The notes below the pieces were generated by a model that saw only the letters and a program-made list of their open reading frames with translations, ran no database searches and was not told the origin of the DNA. A stretch of DNA of 15,000 bases from Chrysomallon squamiferum (taxonomy: Eukaryota; Mollusca; Gastropoda; Neomphalida; Peltospiridae), in assembly GCA_012295275.1 (NCBI GenBank), contig CM022671.1, positions 18,286,956-18,301,955 of the forward strand, written 5' to 3'. Shown one piece after another: positions 1 through 7,745 of this stretch; within the stretch, counting starts at the first letter, position 1, and every line of letters starts with the position of its first letter. The translations under genes and the position numbers were made by a program.

Positions 1-290
1 TTTTTTTTTTTTTTTTTTCACGTAGGCGTTTCCACATTTAATTTTTATCTCTACATAGGCTCTTTTTTATTTGGATTTTTTTGGAAAAATACATACACTT
101 AGAAGACTTCGATTTTCTTTTGAAAATTTAAAAAAAAAAAAAATTTCTTCCTTTCTTTTTCTTCTTTCTTTTATATTTTTACATTACATATACATATATA
201 TATATATATTTTTTTAAAGCTTTTCTTCTAAACTTCGATTTTATTTATTTGTTATTATTATTATTATTATTTTTTTAAATTCTGGTTTTC
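1..290. repeat. T-rich low-complexity DNA with short TA and TTA tracts
   Basis: The window opens inside a poly(T) run (1-18) that may continue upstream. T-rich sequence follows, with an A run near 130-142, a TA tract at 195-209 and a TTA trinucleotide tract at 252-270. No open frame or structured element is visible. Confidence 0.9.
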
Positions 291-432
291 ACATCATACG
301 ATTAGCAGAGAATATATTCATTTTAACAGATTTAAGAGAGTACAACAGCTGTGCTGTGTATCAGATGGGTAGTCAGGCTGCAGGATGTTGTGTCCTAAAA
401 TATCAGTAAAAAAGATCAGAAGTTTTCTACAC
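291..432. other. short unique stretch, nothing recognised
   Basis: Mixed-composition sequence between two low-complexity blocks. I see no open frame, RNA-like fold or transposon end here. Confidence 0.6.
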
Positions 433-456
433 TATATATATATATATATATATATT

Positions 457-546
<90 letters not shown>
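433..546. repeat. compound microsatellite (TA)n-(GA)n
   Basis: A TA tract (about 433-455) is joined by a few bases to an uninterrupted GA tract (about 459-546, roughly 44 units). The GA part is a pure purine/pyrimidine mirror repeat, a sequence class known to form triplex (H-DNA). The lack of interruptions suggests a young, length-variable locus. Confidence 0.98.
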
Positions 547-549
<3 letters not shown>

Positions 550-755
550 AAAAATACACTGTTACAGAAGATCTCTAGGTTGTTTTGATTTTTTACTTAG
601 TAACATAATTTAACATTGTAAGCAGCAAATGCTACACGGCTAAATCACGTAAACTATCTTAGTACAAGACACAGCTAATTAATCATCGCTAATTAAAACT
701 ACATCTAACTAATTAGCTCCATGTTAGAGGGAGAAAGTCCTATCCTGATGAAAGT
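547..755. other. AT-rich unique DNA with three CTAATTA words
   Basis: No gene is visible. The word CTAATTA occurs three times at about 675, 689 and 709, the first two inside the direct repeat GCTAATTAA spaced 14 bp. It matches the TAATTA core of Antennapedia-class homeodomain sites, but it could equally be decayed CTAA microsatellite, since a CTAA array lies 150 bp downstream. Confidence 0.5.
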
Positions 756-884
756 AAGTAAATAAATAAAAATAGAAATAAATAAATGAATGAAAAATAA
801 ATAAACAAATAAATAAATAAATAAATAAATGAAAAATATTTTAAAATAAAATAAATAAAATAACTAAATAACTAACTAACTAAT

Positions 885-955
<71 letters not shown>

Positions 956-1005
956 CTAAATAAATAAATAAATAAAAAATAACAAATATAGAAATAAATA
1001 AATAA
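756..1005. repeat. AAAT / ACTA tetranucleotide array
   Basis: About 250 bp of tetranucleotide repeat. AAAT units with substitutions run to about 860, an ACTA/CTAA block covers about 861-918, and AAAT units resume after that. Open frames on the minus strand across this block read as Ile-Tyr-Leu-Phe repeats and are translations of the repeat, not genes. Confidence 0.97.
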
Positions 1006-1119
1006 TATGTGAAATTTTTTTTATCTTTTCCTTTTCTGTAATACAGTTTTTTAAAAAAGAAAATATATATTTGTTTTTTAAATTTATGAAACCCATTTAA
1101 TAAGCATACAAACAAACCA

Positions 1120-1230
1120 AAATAAAAATAAAAACCAACAACAGCAATAAACAAACAAATAAATAACCAACCAACCAAATAAATAAATAAATAATAAAAT
1201 AAATAATGAAATAAATAAATAAAAAATACA
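1120..1230. repeat. AAAC / CCAA / AAAT tetranucleotide mixture
   Basis: Related tetranucleotides follow each other: AAAC-like units, three CCAA units near 1167-1178, then AAAT units. The AAAC-CCAA transition is a small version of what the 12.3-13.4 kb array shows on a large scale. Confidence 0.9.
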
Positions 1231-1371
1231 TAATATATAGCAAATGTTCTTGCAGTTCCTTTCATATAATAATAAATATAAATACACCTGACAGACATTT
1301 CAGAATAAATCAAGTTTTCCATTAGTTTGCTAGTCTGGTACTTCACCCAGTTTGGAAGACAGAAATTTATA

Positions 1372-1418
1372 CAAAAAAATAAAAAATAAAAAATAAAAAA
1401 AATAAAAAAAATAAAAAA
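1372..1418. repeat. A-rich (A5-7 T)n tract
   Basis: Runs of five to seven A separated by single T. On the minus strand it reads as Phe-Ile-Phe repeats inside a 184-codon open frame (912-1466) that I reject as a gene. Confidence 0.93.
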
Positions 1419-1586
1419 GGTACAGTTTAATGTAAAATATGAATCTGCCTTGAATGTGAGAGTCATGTACTATCAAAAGATAAATTTACATATATAGAGT
1501 ATACGGTTTCATAACTAATTTAATGCAAAATCTCTACATATAGTTTATCTCCATACATACCAGCACAGATATCTAATATCTAATAT
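1419..1586. other. unique AT-rich DNA, nothing recognised
   Basis: Mixed sequence between the A-rich tract and the next microsatellite. No feature was seen on either strand. Confidence 0.55.
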
Positions 1587-1643
1587 TTATATATATATAT
1601 ATGTATGTATGTATGTGTGTGTGTGTTCTTGTTTACATATAAT

Positions 1644-1674
<31 letters not shown>
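1587..1674. repeat. compound microsatellite (TA)n-(TATG)n-(TG)n plus (TA)n
   Basis: A TA tract (about 1587-1601) passes into TATG units and then TG units (to about 1626). After 22 bp of other sequence a second TA tract runs about 1649-1674. The same TA-TATG-TG order recurs at 8705-8760, so it is a repeated style in this genome. Confidence 0.96.
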
Positions 1675-1679
<5 letters not shown>

Positions 1680-1770
1680 TTAAATGTACAAACTTTATTT
1701 ATTTTTCTCATTCATTTCCTGAGAATCATGTATTCTCCTTTCATCTTTATTAGTTTTCATCTTTACGTTA

Positions 1771-1804
1771 AACACACACACACACACACACGCACACACA
1801 CGCA
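1771..1804. repeat. (AC)n microsatellite
   Basis: AC dinucleotides with two CG interruptions. It is a candidate Z-DNA former because purine and pyrimidine alternate strictly. Confidence 0.96.
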
Positions 1805-2387
1805 CCTTTAATATCAGGTACACGATCGCATATCATATATTTTAGGTAAATACCATATTTTTTAACTAAACATTTAATATTATAGACACGAGACCAAATA
1901 ACAAACATTTTAGCCCACATAACAAAAACACCACGGATTTTTATGCAGACACACGCATTATTTTCATCTTAGCATTACTGAACATTTAAAAACTTCATCA
2001 ATCGACCCGAACGTAATGTAATCACACACCTATTCAGACTGAGCCCATGCGACGCACGTCAAGAGGAAAACTGGGGTGTGTGTGTGTGTGTACGTTCTTG
2101 GTTCCTTGGTCTCAATCAATAGAAAGTTTTTCACTCCCATTCGAGCTCTGCACGGCGAGTAAGTTCTTCCCCTTAATAACAACGATCAGAAAAATCCATC
2201 TCGGAGACAAGCAGTTGTGCCTGCCAGTGCAAACAGTTGTAATTAATAATTGTACGCTGGCTAGCGTCCTTTTAAAACCTATTGGAAATTCTTGAGGAAA
2301 TCGCTTTAGCAGTGAAATGGAGGCATTAATACGAGCGCCGTGCGTTATCACTGCGAGCTGAAAGCTGATTTGTAGCGCGGAGGAGTG
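1805..2387. other. mostly unique DNA with a short GT tract; no gene recognised
   Basis: Mixed-composition sequence with scattered CpG and a GT tract at about 2075-2091. Open frames of 82 codons (plus, 2047-2295) and 103 codons (minus, 2112-2423) overlap each other. Neither resembles a family I know. A GTAAGT donor-like word occurs near 2158 without a supporting exon. I treat the stretch as non-coding. Confidence 0.5.
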
Positions 2388-2409
2388 TCTCTCTCTCTCT
2401 CTGTGTGTG
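2388..2409. repeat. short (TC)n-(TG)n tract
   Basis: About seven TC units followed directly by TG units. Confidence 0.93.
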
Positions 2410-2465
2410 CAACCTGTACACAATGTGCTCGTTTGTAAATAATTAACCGCGATTCAAAACTAATC

Positions 2466-2812
2466 CTACTTCGTGAAAGGTCGTTTGTGGTCGCCACTTT
2501 GGCAACTTCGTGTCGGAAGTAAAAGCTACTTCAAGTTGGGCCATGACTGCAGTATAAGACTACTTCACGTCTACAGTATACTTATATAGAGAATTAACTT
2601 CATGTTAGATCCTTTCAATAGTATACTTATGTACTAAAACTTCTTCGTGGTAGAAGACGTTTGCAATATAAAGTTACTTGATGTTAGACCACGTCTGCAG
2701 TAAACGCATGTTCCAGAGATACTTCACGTTAGACCATTTCCGTAGTATACTTTTGTACTAAAGCCACTTCATGTAAGGCCATGACTGCAGTGCAGTTATA
2801 TATATACTAAAG
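2466..2812. repeat. diverged minisatellite with 34-35 and 45 bp units
   Basis: Seven clear units begin at about 2526, 2560, 2595, 2640, 2674, 2719 and 2764, each opening with a variant of CTACTTCATGTTAGACCATG. Two more eroded units precede them at about 2466 and 2503. The spacings are 34, 35, 45, 34, 45, 45 and about 49 bp. The 45 bp units carry a second half resembling GTATACTTATGTACTAAA, and the short units lack most of it. Several units contain CTGCAG and GTATAC words. Copies differ by many substitutions, so the array is old. No open frame follows the periodicity, and I do not recognise the family. Confidence 0.82.
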
Positions 2813-2830
2813 CTATATATATATATATAT
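2813..2830. repeat. (TA)n tract closing the minisatellite
   Basis: A TA dinucleotide run directly abuts the last minisatellite unit, whose own tail is also TA-rich. Confidence 0.92.
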
Positions 2831-3305
2831 TAACGTAACATGTTTTCAAAGAAAACTGAACAAACAAGATAAAAACATCATTTATTTCTTTTCTGCACTG
2901 ACAAAACATAATCAGCTAAACTTCAGTGCTTCCATAGTCCCGTCTGATAAAATATCTGAAATAGTTCAGATTAGATCATACCGAAAAAGTTATTTATATA
3001 TATATATATATAAAAATTATTAAAAAAAAAACCTCCAACAAATAAACTGTATTTACCGTTTCGAATTAATCAGTAAAAAGCATTAATACTTGAAAGAGAG
3101 CGAGAGAAAAAGAAATAAACACATACATATATAGAGTGAGAGCTATTAAAATGGAAAAACATAAAGAGAATTTAACAAGAAAGAGAAATAGATCTAAAGA
3201 TAGACAAATATCTACATATATGTACATAAGTACATTTACATATACCACACTCTTGATTGGTTTCTGAATCTTCTGTGTGCATGTAACGACAAGAGACAGT
3301 CAGAT
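2831..3305. other. AT-rich unique DNA with a short TA tract
   Basis: No gene was recognised. A TA tract lies at about 2995-3012. A 60-codon minus-strand open frame (3066-3248) is low in complexity (Leu/Phe/Tyr/Ser) and has no family resemblance. Confidence 0.55.
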
Positions 3306-3307
3306 AG

Positions 3308-3387
<80 letters not shown>
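3306..3387. repeat. (GA)n microsatellite
   Basis: About 40 GA units with a single C interruption at the 5' edge. Second long purine tract on the plus strand. Confidence 0.98.
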
Positions 3388-3391
<4 letters not shown>

Positions 3392-3905
3392 TTTCATTCC
3401 TTTAACTAGCTTTGATGTTACGTGTCCATGAAATAAAAAAAGGACTTAGATAGGGAGTATGAAATTTTCATTGAAAGAAAAAAGGCAAGAGAGAGAGATC
3501 ATAACCGAATCCCTGCTTTACCCAATCTAATCACGCCCGCATTCGAAGAAAATACTTTCATCTTGAATTCATCAAAGTTAAAGAGTTGGCAACAACTTCT
3601 TGCATGGAAAGACCAGCGACTCTAAGCGACTGTTTCTTTGTCTAAGACTGACTCAATCCAATTATAGAAATCAATATCATTCTTTCTCAAACCAGCGAGA
3701 AAATATTTCAAATATTGTTTTAGAAAACCTCGGTTCTAAGTTAATTTTAATGCTACAATCACGGTGAAATTAAAGCGAAAGGCTTTTTTCGTGTTGTTGT
3801 TGGTTTTTTATCATAGTGCTTTTGGCCGTTGAATGCATTACCAGTTAATGCGACTCAAAAGAAAGACTTCAAAACAAAATCGTCTGTGAAAACCTTAAAG
3901 CATCC
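3388..3905. other. unique AT-rich DNA, nothing recognised
   Basis: Mixed sequence with a short GA run near 3487-3498. There is no open frame of useful length and no transposon terminus that I could pair. Confidence 0.55.
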
Positions 3906-3926
3906 AAAAAAAAAAAAAAAAAAAAA
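3906..3926. repeat. poly(A) tract
   Basis: Twenty-one consecutive A. The sequence upstream does not look like a SINE or LINE 3' end that I can name. Confidence 0.95.
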
Positions 3927-4183
3927 TTAATATTTTCTTTATGTGCCTAATCTTATAATTATTTCTTACAGAGCAGTATTTGTCTTGTTGTGTTCAGTTA
4001 TTTGTTTGAAGGATTTTTCTGTCCACGTTTGTCAGCGATTAATTATCTTTTCTGTCTGAAAGTTTGTCGCTTTCAAGGCTGGAAATTTGAAAACGAATCA
4101 GCTGGAAATCTGTCGACTTTTTTTTAACAGTGGAAAATGTAATATAAGTCTAACTCTCCAGATAACGTATACACACATACAGT

Positions 4184-4184
<1 letters not shown>
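3927..4184. other. unique AT-rich DNA, nothing recognised
   Basis: Mixed sequence between the poly(A) run and the next GA tract, with no open frame or structure seen. Confidence 0.5.

Positions 4185-4253
<69 letters not shown>
4185..4253. repeat. (AG)n microsatellite
   Basis: About 34 uninterrupted AG units. Third of the long purine tracts on the plus strand; all such tracts after 6.2 kb are on the opposite strand. Confidence 0.98.
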
Positions 4254-4255
<2 letters not shown>

Positions 4256-4558
4256 AATAAAAATAAAATATAATAAAATTAATTAAAGACATATAATTTA
4301 TGAAGAAACAGTAATAGCAAACTTTATTGAAACCACAACTATAATAAGACTTATTCGGTCAAATCTCTCTTCTAATAAATAGTTCTTTCTTTTTGTGTGT
4401 GTGCACGTGTGCGTATGTGTTATATATGTTTTTCTTTATATATGTACGGAAAAATTATACACTAATTCGTTGATGTTACATTATTTTATTTTTATTACTA
4501 CAAAATCTGCAAGGACTATTACTGCTATGATCCTGCTACTACTAGAGCAGATAGAATG
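4254..4558. other. AT-rich unique DNA with a short GT tract
   Basis: No gene was recognised. A GT-rich run with interruptions lies at about 4395-4422. Confidence 0.5.
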
Positions 4559-4593
4559 ACTACTACTACTACTGCTACTACTACTACTATTAT

Positions 4594-4629
<36 letters not shown>

Positions 4630-4663
4630 CACTACTATTATTATTATTATTATTATTATTATT
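4559..4663. repeat. (ACT)n-(ATT)n trinucleotide array
   Basis: ACT triplets with a few GCT and ATT substitutions run to about 4637 and then turn into ATT triplets. In one plus frame this reads as poly-Thr then poly-Ile, and in a minus frame as poly-Ser/poly-Asn. These are repeat translations. Confidence 0.97.
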
Positions 4664-5378
4664 CCTCAAACAGTAAACCAAATTAAAATTTTAGACAATT
4701 ATGATGGTGAATTTACAAAACAATTACATAAAAAAAATATGGCCGCCGTTTCTGCTCTGAACGAGCTACCCTGGGTAAATACGTTTCGGTTTACATGTAT
4801 ACATACTCGCATTCAGACTATTTACACACGAGCCGTGCCTTTCAGCACGGTAACGTCTAGCAATGAAGTTAATTTGTCCGCGACTGAATAGCCATTCAAA
4901 CAGTAGAAGAATTACACTTCTTAAACACACAGAATTAAACTGGTCGCTTTAGTACCGAGGAAATAATAGATGTCAGTTCTGCATAAAACGCGTACCAGTC
5001 AAAGTGACTAATTGGCCTGGAATCGTCCGTTCAAACAGAACTGAACATGTTTAATTTGCACCGAAATGTGCGGCTATTAAACACATCTAAGTATCTTTCT
5101 TTTTTCTTTTCTTTTCTTTTTTTTTTCTTTAACTGCCGAGAAAGACTTGTTGTTGTCACACATATTCACATTCGTGGACATAAAAATTATTTGCACATGA
5201 ATCGGGTCTGAACTGAAAGCGTTTTAAAAGAAAAGCAAGCACCGCAGTCTCACGCTCAGGTGTTTGTCGGGCGTTTGCGGTCATTCAGATTATAGAAAAG
5301 CGGCAATCACCGCAAACATTCCAACGGTACCGAGGCCCACGACGTGGTAACTAACTGCTACGATTAAAAACGAAGTCT
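4664..5378. other. unique DNA with moderate CpG; no confirmed gene
   Basis: Mixed-complexity sequence carrying a T/C-rich tract near 5098-5131. It contains a compact hairpin (CCGTGC at 4833 pairing with GCACGG at 4845) and a perfect 9 bp inverted repeat (GTTTGCGGT at 5273, ACCGCAAAC at 5309). It also holds the start-codon-like motif listed separately. None of these identifies a known RNA or gene. Confidence 0.5.
4739..4774 (+). other. possible short first-exon-like motif (ATG to splice donor)
   Basis: An ATG followed by GCC GCC opens a 12-codon frame reading MAAVSALNELPW. It ends exactly at TGG followed by GTAAAT, an acceptable 5' splice donor. The frame itself stays open to 4891. The codons use GCC, GCT and CTG and look unlike the surrounding AT-rich DNA. 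Without a downstream acceptor in view, or protein similarity, it may be coincidence. Confidence 0.15.
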
Positions 5379-5398
5379 GTGTGTGTGTGTGTGTGTGT
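5379..5398. repeat. (GT)n microsatellite
   Basis: Ten GT units in otherwise unique DNA. Confidence 0.95.
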
Positions 5399-5519
5399 AC
5401 CGTTCATTTGACGATTTATAACTGCCAAAAGACTCGTCAATGTTCACATGTGTGCGAAAATGCTGCATGTTCCGACACGTCAGCGGAAAATCAATTCGTA
5501 TTGAAAGCTTATCAAATCT
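5399..5519. other. short unique stretch, nothing recognised
   Basis: Mixed sequence between two low-complexity tracts. It is part of overlapping open frames of 82 and 86 codons on opposite strands, both extended by the flanking repeats. Confidence 0.5.
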
Positions 5520-5587
5520 ATTTTTTTTTTTTTGTTGTTCTTTTTGTGTGTGTGTGTGTGTTTTTTTTTGTTTGTTCTCTCTCTCCC
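5520..5587. repeat. T-rich / (GT)n / (CT)n composite tract
   Basis: A poly(T) run, a GT run at about 5546-5561, another T run and a short CT run follow each other. The CT end abuts a 26 bp flank that recurs after the CT tract at 6587-6652. Confidence 0.92.
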
Positions 5588-5612
5588 TTTCAGAGAAATA
5601 AAAATACCAAAA
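5587..5612. repeat. CT-tract flank, copy 1
   Basis: Starts CTTTCAGAGAAATAAAAATA and continues into ACCA-rich sequence. It matches the segment at 6658-6683 at 23 of 26 positions by eye, and both copies directly follow CT-rich tracts. On the minus strand both read as Trp-Tyr-Phe-Tyr-x-Ser-Glu-Arg into Arg-Glu repeats. Confidence 0.6.
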
Positions 5613-5988
5613 ACCTTTTGTCATACTGACGTATAAATAAGGTTAAGACATGCGATCTTAAATGCGTTATGCAAAAACATGAATTGTCTGCTCATGACCG
5701 TAAATTATTATTTATTAGCGTCGTTGTGAAAGAAAACTCGTCTTATTGCCTTACGAATTTACACACAGCCTCGCTACAGGTATTATTTGTTTATTTATTT
5801 ATTTACTCGTAAGTCTCCCTACAGGTATGGCAACCCGGCAGCTAACTATGCGGAGTCCTGTCGTTAATGATATAATTAACGCTTATATAAATATTTATAT
5901 TCACACACTGAAAGGTGGGGTTTCTTTCACCAAACAATAGCAACACTGATGACGCAGATTTCAGCTCCACTTTATATGCCTTTTTCGT
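5613..5988. other. unique DNA with a short TTTA tract
   Basis: No gene was recognised. A TTTA tract of about five units lies at 5785-5805. A 64-codon plus-strand open frame (5746-5940) spans the tract and has no family resemblance. Confidence 0.5.
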
Positions 5989-6130
5989 TTATTTAATTAT
6001 TTATTTATTTATACATGCATACGTGCATGCATATTTCACTGAGTTATATTAAGTTGCAGGCAGAATTTATTTTTTGTATTTATTTATTTACTATTTATTT
6101 ATTTATTTTATTTATTTATTTATTTATTTT
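5989..6130. repeat. TTTA tetranucleotide tracts around an alternating YR segment
   Basis: TTTA/TTAT units occur at about 5989-6012 and 6076-6130. Between them, 6010-6034 is a 25-base stretch in which pyrimidine and purine alternate without a break. It contains ATGCAT, ACGT and GCATGC words rather than a simple dinucleotide. Confidence 0.9.
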
Positions 6131-6153
6131 AGTTGTTAAAAAATATTACTAAT

Positions 6154-6193
6154 AAAAAAAAAAAAAAAAAAAGTAAACGCACACACACACACA
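6154..6193. repeat. poly(A) followed by (CA)n
   Basis: Nineteen A (6154-6172), then a short spacer and seven CA units (about 6180-6193). Confidence 0.94.
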
Positions 6194-6214
6194 AACACGT
6201 TTTTCAATAACAGC

Positions 6215-6218
<4 letters not shown>

Positions 6219-6285
<67 letters not shown>
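6219..6285. repeat. (CT)n microsatellite
   Basis: About 33 uninterrupted CT units. From here on the long pyrimidine tracts are on the plus strand, opposite to the three GA tracts before 4.3 kb. Confidence 0.98.
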
Positions 6286-6290
<5 letters not shown>

Positions 6291-6581
6291 AAAGTTTTAT
6301 AACGAAGATTGTGAGTAAAATAATTATAAAGTTGTTGTTTTCTATCACTGACTTCTGAAATACATCTTAGTGGATGAAATGATGTCACTAAAATGAGGAA
6401 AGATCTGCCTCCTTGATTCCTCTCAAGCGTATTATAATTCTTTTAGTTATACTTTACCGTCGGCATAGATTTATGTCTTAAAAGAAATGTTACTTAGAAA
6501 TTTCTGAGACTTATTTGCGCTATAATGTATTTATTATAACTCAGCAACAACAACCTCAGCAGCAACGACAATAAAATAAAT

Positions 6582-6586
<5 letters not shown>
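6286..6586. other. unique AT-rich DNA, nothing recognised
   Basis: Mixed sequence without a credible open frame. Its 3' part holds CAA/CAG triplets; the 15-base word AACCTCAGCAGCAAC at 6552 recurs at 8201. Confidence 0.5.

Positions 6587-6652
<66 letters not shown>
6587..6652. repeat. (CT)n microsatellite with one CA interruption
   Basis: CT units interrupted once by CA near 6621. Followed closely by the flank repeated from 5587. Confidence 0.97.
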
Positions 6653-6654
<2 letters not shown>

Positions 6655-6657
6655 TCT

Positions 6658-6683
6658 CTTTCAGATACATAAAAATACCATAA
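6658..6683. repeat. CT-tract flank, copy 2
   Basis: Second copy of the 26 bp segment at 5587-5612, starting CTTTCAGATACATAAAAATA. It sits 5 bp after the CT tract. Confidence 0.6.
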
Positions 6684-6720
6684 TTCTTTCTCTCTCTTTT
6701 CTCTTCTGCTTAAACTAAAC
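6683..6720. repeat. 38 bp direct repeat, copy 1
   Basis: Pyrimidine-rich segment starting ATTCTTTC and ending AAACTAAAC. It aligns without gaps to 6821-6858 at 31 of 38 positions by my count. Confidence 0.6.
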
Positions 6721-6753
6721 GACACTTACATCCATGCATGCCTACATACAAAC

Positions 6754-6793
6754 CTCTCTCTCTTTCTATTTTTTTCTCTCTCTTTCTCTCTCT
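6754..6793. repeat. interrupted (CT)n / pyrimidine tract
   Basis: CT units broken by TTT and one A. It precedes the second copy of the 38 bp direct repeat, in the same order as the CT tract at 6587 precedes the first copy. Confidence 0.9.
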
Positions 6794-6820
6794 GTTGTTC
6801 ATGCACACACAAAAACGTTG

Positions 6821-6858
6821 ATTCTTTCTTTATCTTTTCCCATCTTCGCAAACTAAAC
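6821..6858. repeat. 38 bp direct repeat, copy 2
   Basis: Partner of 6683-6720, 138 bp downstream. It shares the ATTCTTTC start and the AAACTAAAC end. Confidence 0.6.
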
Positions 6859-6873
6859 CACTCAAGGAAAGAT

Positions 6874-7023
6874 AAAAAAAAAAAAAAAAAAAAAAAAGAA
6901 ATGTGAAGAAAAAAAGAAACAATCACCATAAATTAGTTTTCAAGGTTTAGTTAAAAACCAATTGGATAAAAAAAGAAAGAAGAAATAAATAAATCCAAAA
7001 AAAAAAAAAAAAAAAAAAAAAAA
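6874..7023. repeat. two poly(A) runs with A-rich DNA between
   Basis: Uninterrupted A runs at about 6874-6897 and 6997-7023, separated by A-rich sequence with a few AAAT units. No retroelement body is recognisable next to either run. Confidence 0.93.
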
Positions 7024-7300
7024 TCTCGGCAGCCTTTTACTTAAATGAACACGTTTCTCGCTAACTGTTATGTATGTTATTCTGTGCTTGGTGATAAATC
7101 ATAAATTGTGGTCAAATATTGACAGATTATGGCGAAAATCTGGCGCGTCGCGCTCTTTGAAAAGAAAAAAAAAAAAACTCACAATGATATTAATTGCTTT
7201 TATTTGTTTCCATAAATACGTTTCTAAGTGCAAATGAAAATGGCGGCCTGAAAAACACGGCGTACAGTCATTGATTCCGCACACGTAAACAAATATACAA
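7024..7300. other. unique DNA with CpG and a YY1-like word
   Basis: Contains GGCGCGTCGCGC near 7142-7153 and AAAATGGCGGCC at 7237-7248. The latter fits the known YY1 core (AANATGGCGGC), although its ATG is followed by a stop after two codons. A 61-codon minus open frame (7099-7284) has no recognisable family. No gene is claimed. Confidence 0.4.
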
Positions 7301-7301
7301 G

Positions 7302-7393
7302 GGCGAATCCAAGATTTCGGAATATTAGGGGGTGCACTTCAGTATTTTATTATAAACAGAAATTAAACGTATTATGCAGTATCAATAATAACG

Positions 7394-7442
<49 letters not shown>

Positions 7443-7550
7443 AAATATTATTATTATTATCATCATCATAATCATAATCGTTATCATCATAATTAATGGA
7501 GATATCCAATGTACCGGCTCCCCCCCACCACCTCCAGGATGGCGTTATGA
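7302..7550. mobile_element. putative decayed palindromic MITE (hAT-like termini)
   Basis: The left end reads CAAGGGCGAATCCAAGATTT, then a GGGGGTGCAC word. The right end, read from the minus strand, has ATCCTGGAGG, then a GGGGG-rich run and a GTACATTGGATAT stretch; the two arms align loosely. The middle is symmetric: ATAACGAT at 7388 and ATCGTTAT at 7477 flank AAT units that meet ATT units around 7435. Ends like CAGGGGCGGATCC are known from hAT-type DNA elements. No transposase and no clean target-site duplication are visible, so this would be a non-autonomous, degraded copy. Confidence 0.4.
7388..7484. repeat. (AAT)n-(ATT)n inverted array
   Basis: AAT triplets convert to ATT triplets through AATATT at 7432-7437, bounded by an 8 bp perfect inverted pair. 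Can extrude as a long AT-only hairpin. It forms the core of the putative MITE. Confidence 0.92.
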
Positions 7551-7682
7551 CATGTTACGTTAATTTCCCATCGTTTTTCCACTGTGCGCGCGCTTGCTTA
7601 ATAACACCTTAATTATACTAAATTATTGTCAAGCCGAAATACCGATTGATGAACTCGCTCAATTATTTTAATTTTGTTTCTG
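7551..7682. other. short unique stretch, nothing recognised
   Basis: Mixed sequence with a GCGCGCGC-like run near 7585-7593. No gene or element was seen. Confidence 0.5.
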
Positions 7683-7745
7683 TTTTTTTTTTTTTTTTTT
7701 TTTTCAAAGAAAAGAATAAAAAAAAAATAAAATAAAAAAAAAAAA
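7683..7745. repeat. poly(T) followed by A-rich tract
   Basis: Twenty-two T (7683-7704), then one C, then an A-rich tract with scattered G and T. The T and A arms are complementary and could fold back on each other. Confidence 0.93.

Noticed and set aside
912-1466. 184-codon minus-strand open frame, hydrophobic with many Phe, Ile, Tyr and Leu
   Set aside because: It is a translation of AAAT, AAAC and A-rich repeats, and a second minus frame is open across the same repeats.
2047-2423. Opposed open frames of 82 and 103 codons in mixed-complexity DNA
   Set aside because: They overlap antisense, include GT or CT repeat segments, match no known family and are of chance length.
4832-4851. Hairpin CCGTGC-CTTTCA-GCACGG, considered as a histone mRNA 3' stem-loop
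   Set aside because: The stem and loop do not match the conserved histone stem-loop and there is no histone gene upstream. A 6 bp stem is expected by chance in 15 kb.
5273-5317. Perfect 9 bp inverted repeat GTTTGCGGT / ACCGCAAAC with a 27 bp spacer
   Set aside because: A few such pairs are expected by chance in a window this long, and nothing around it suggests a transposon end or operator.
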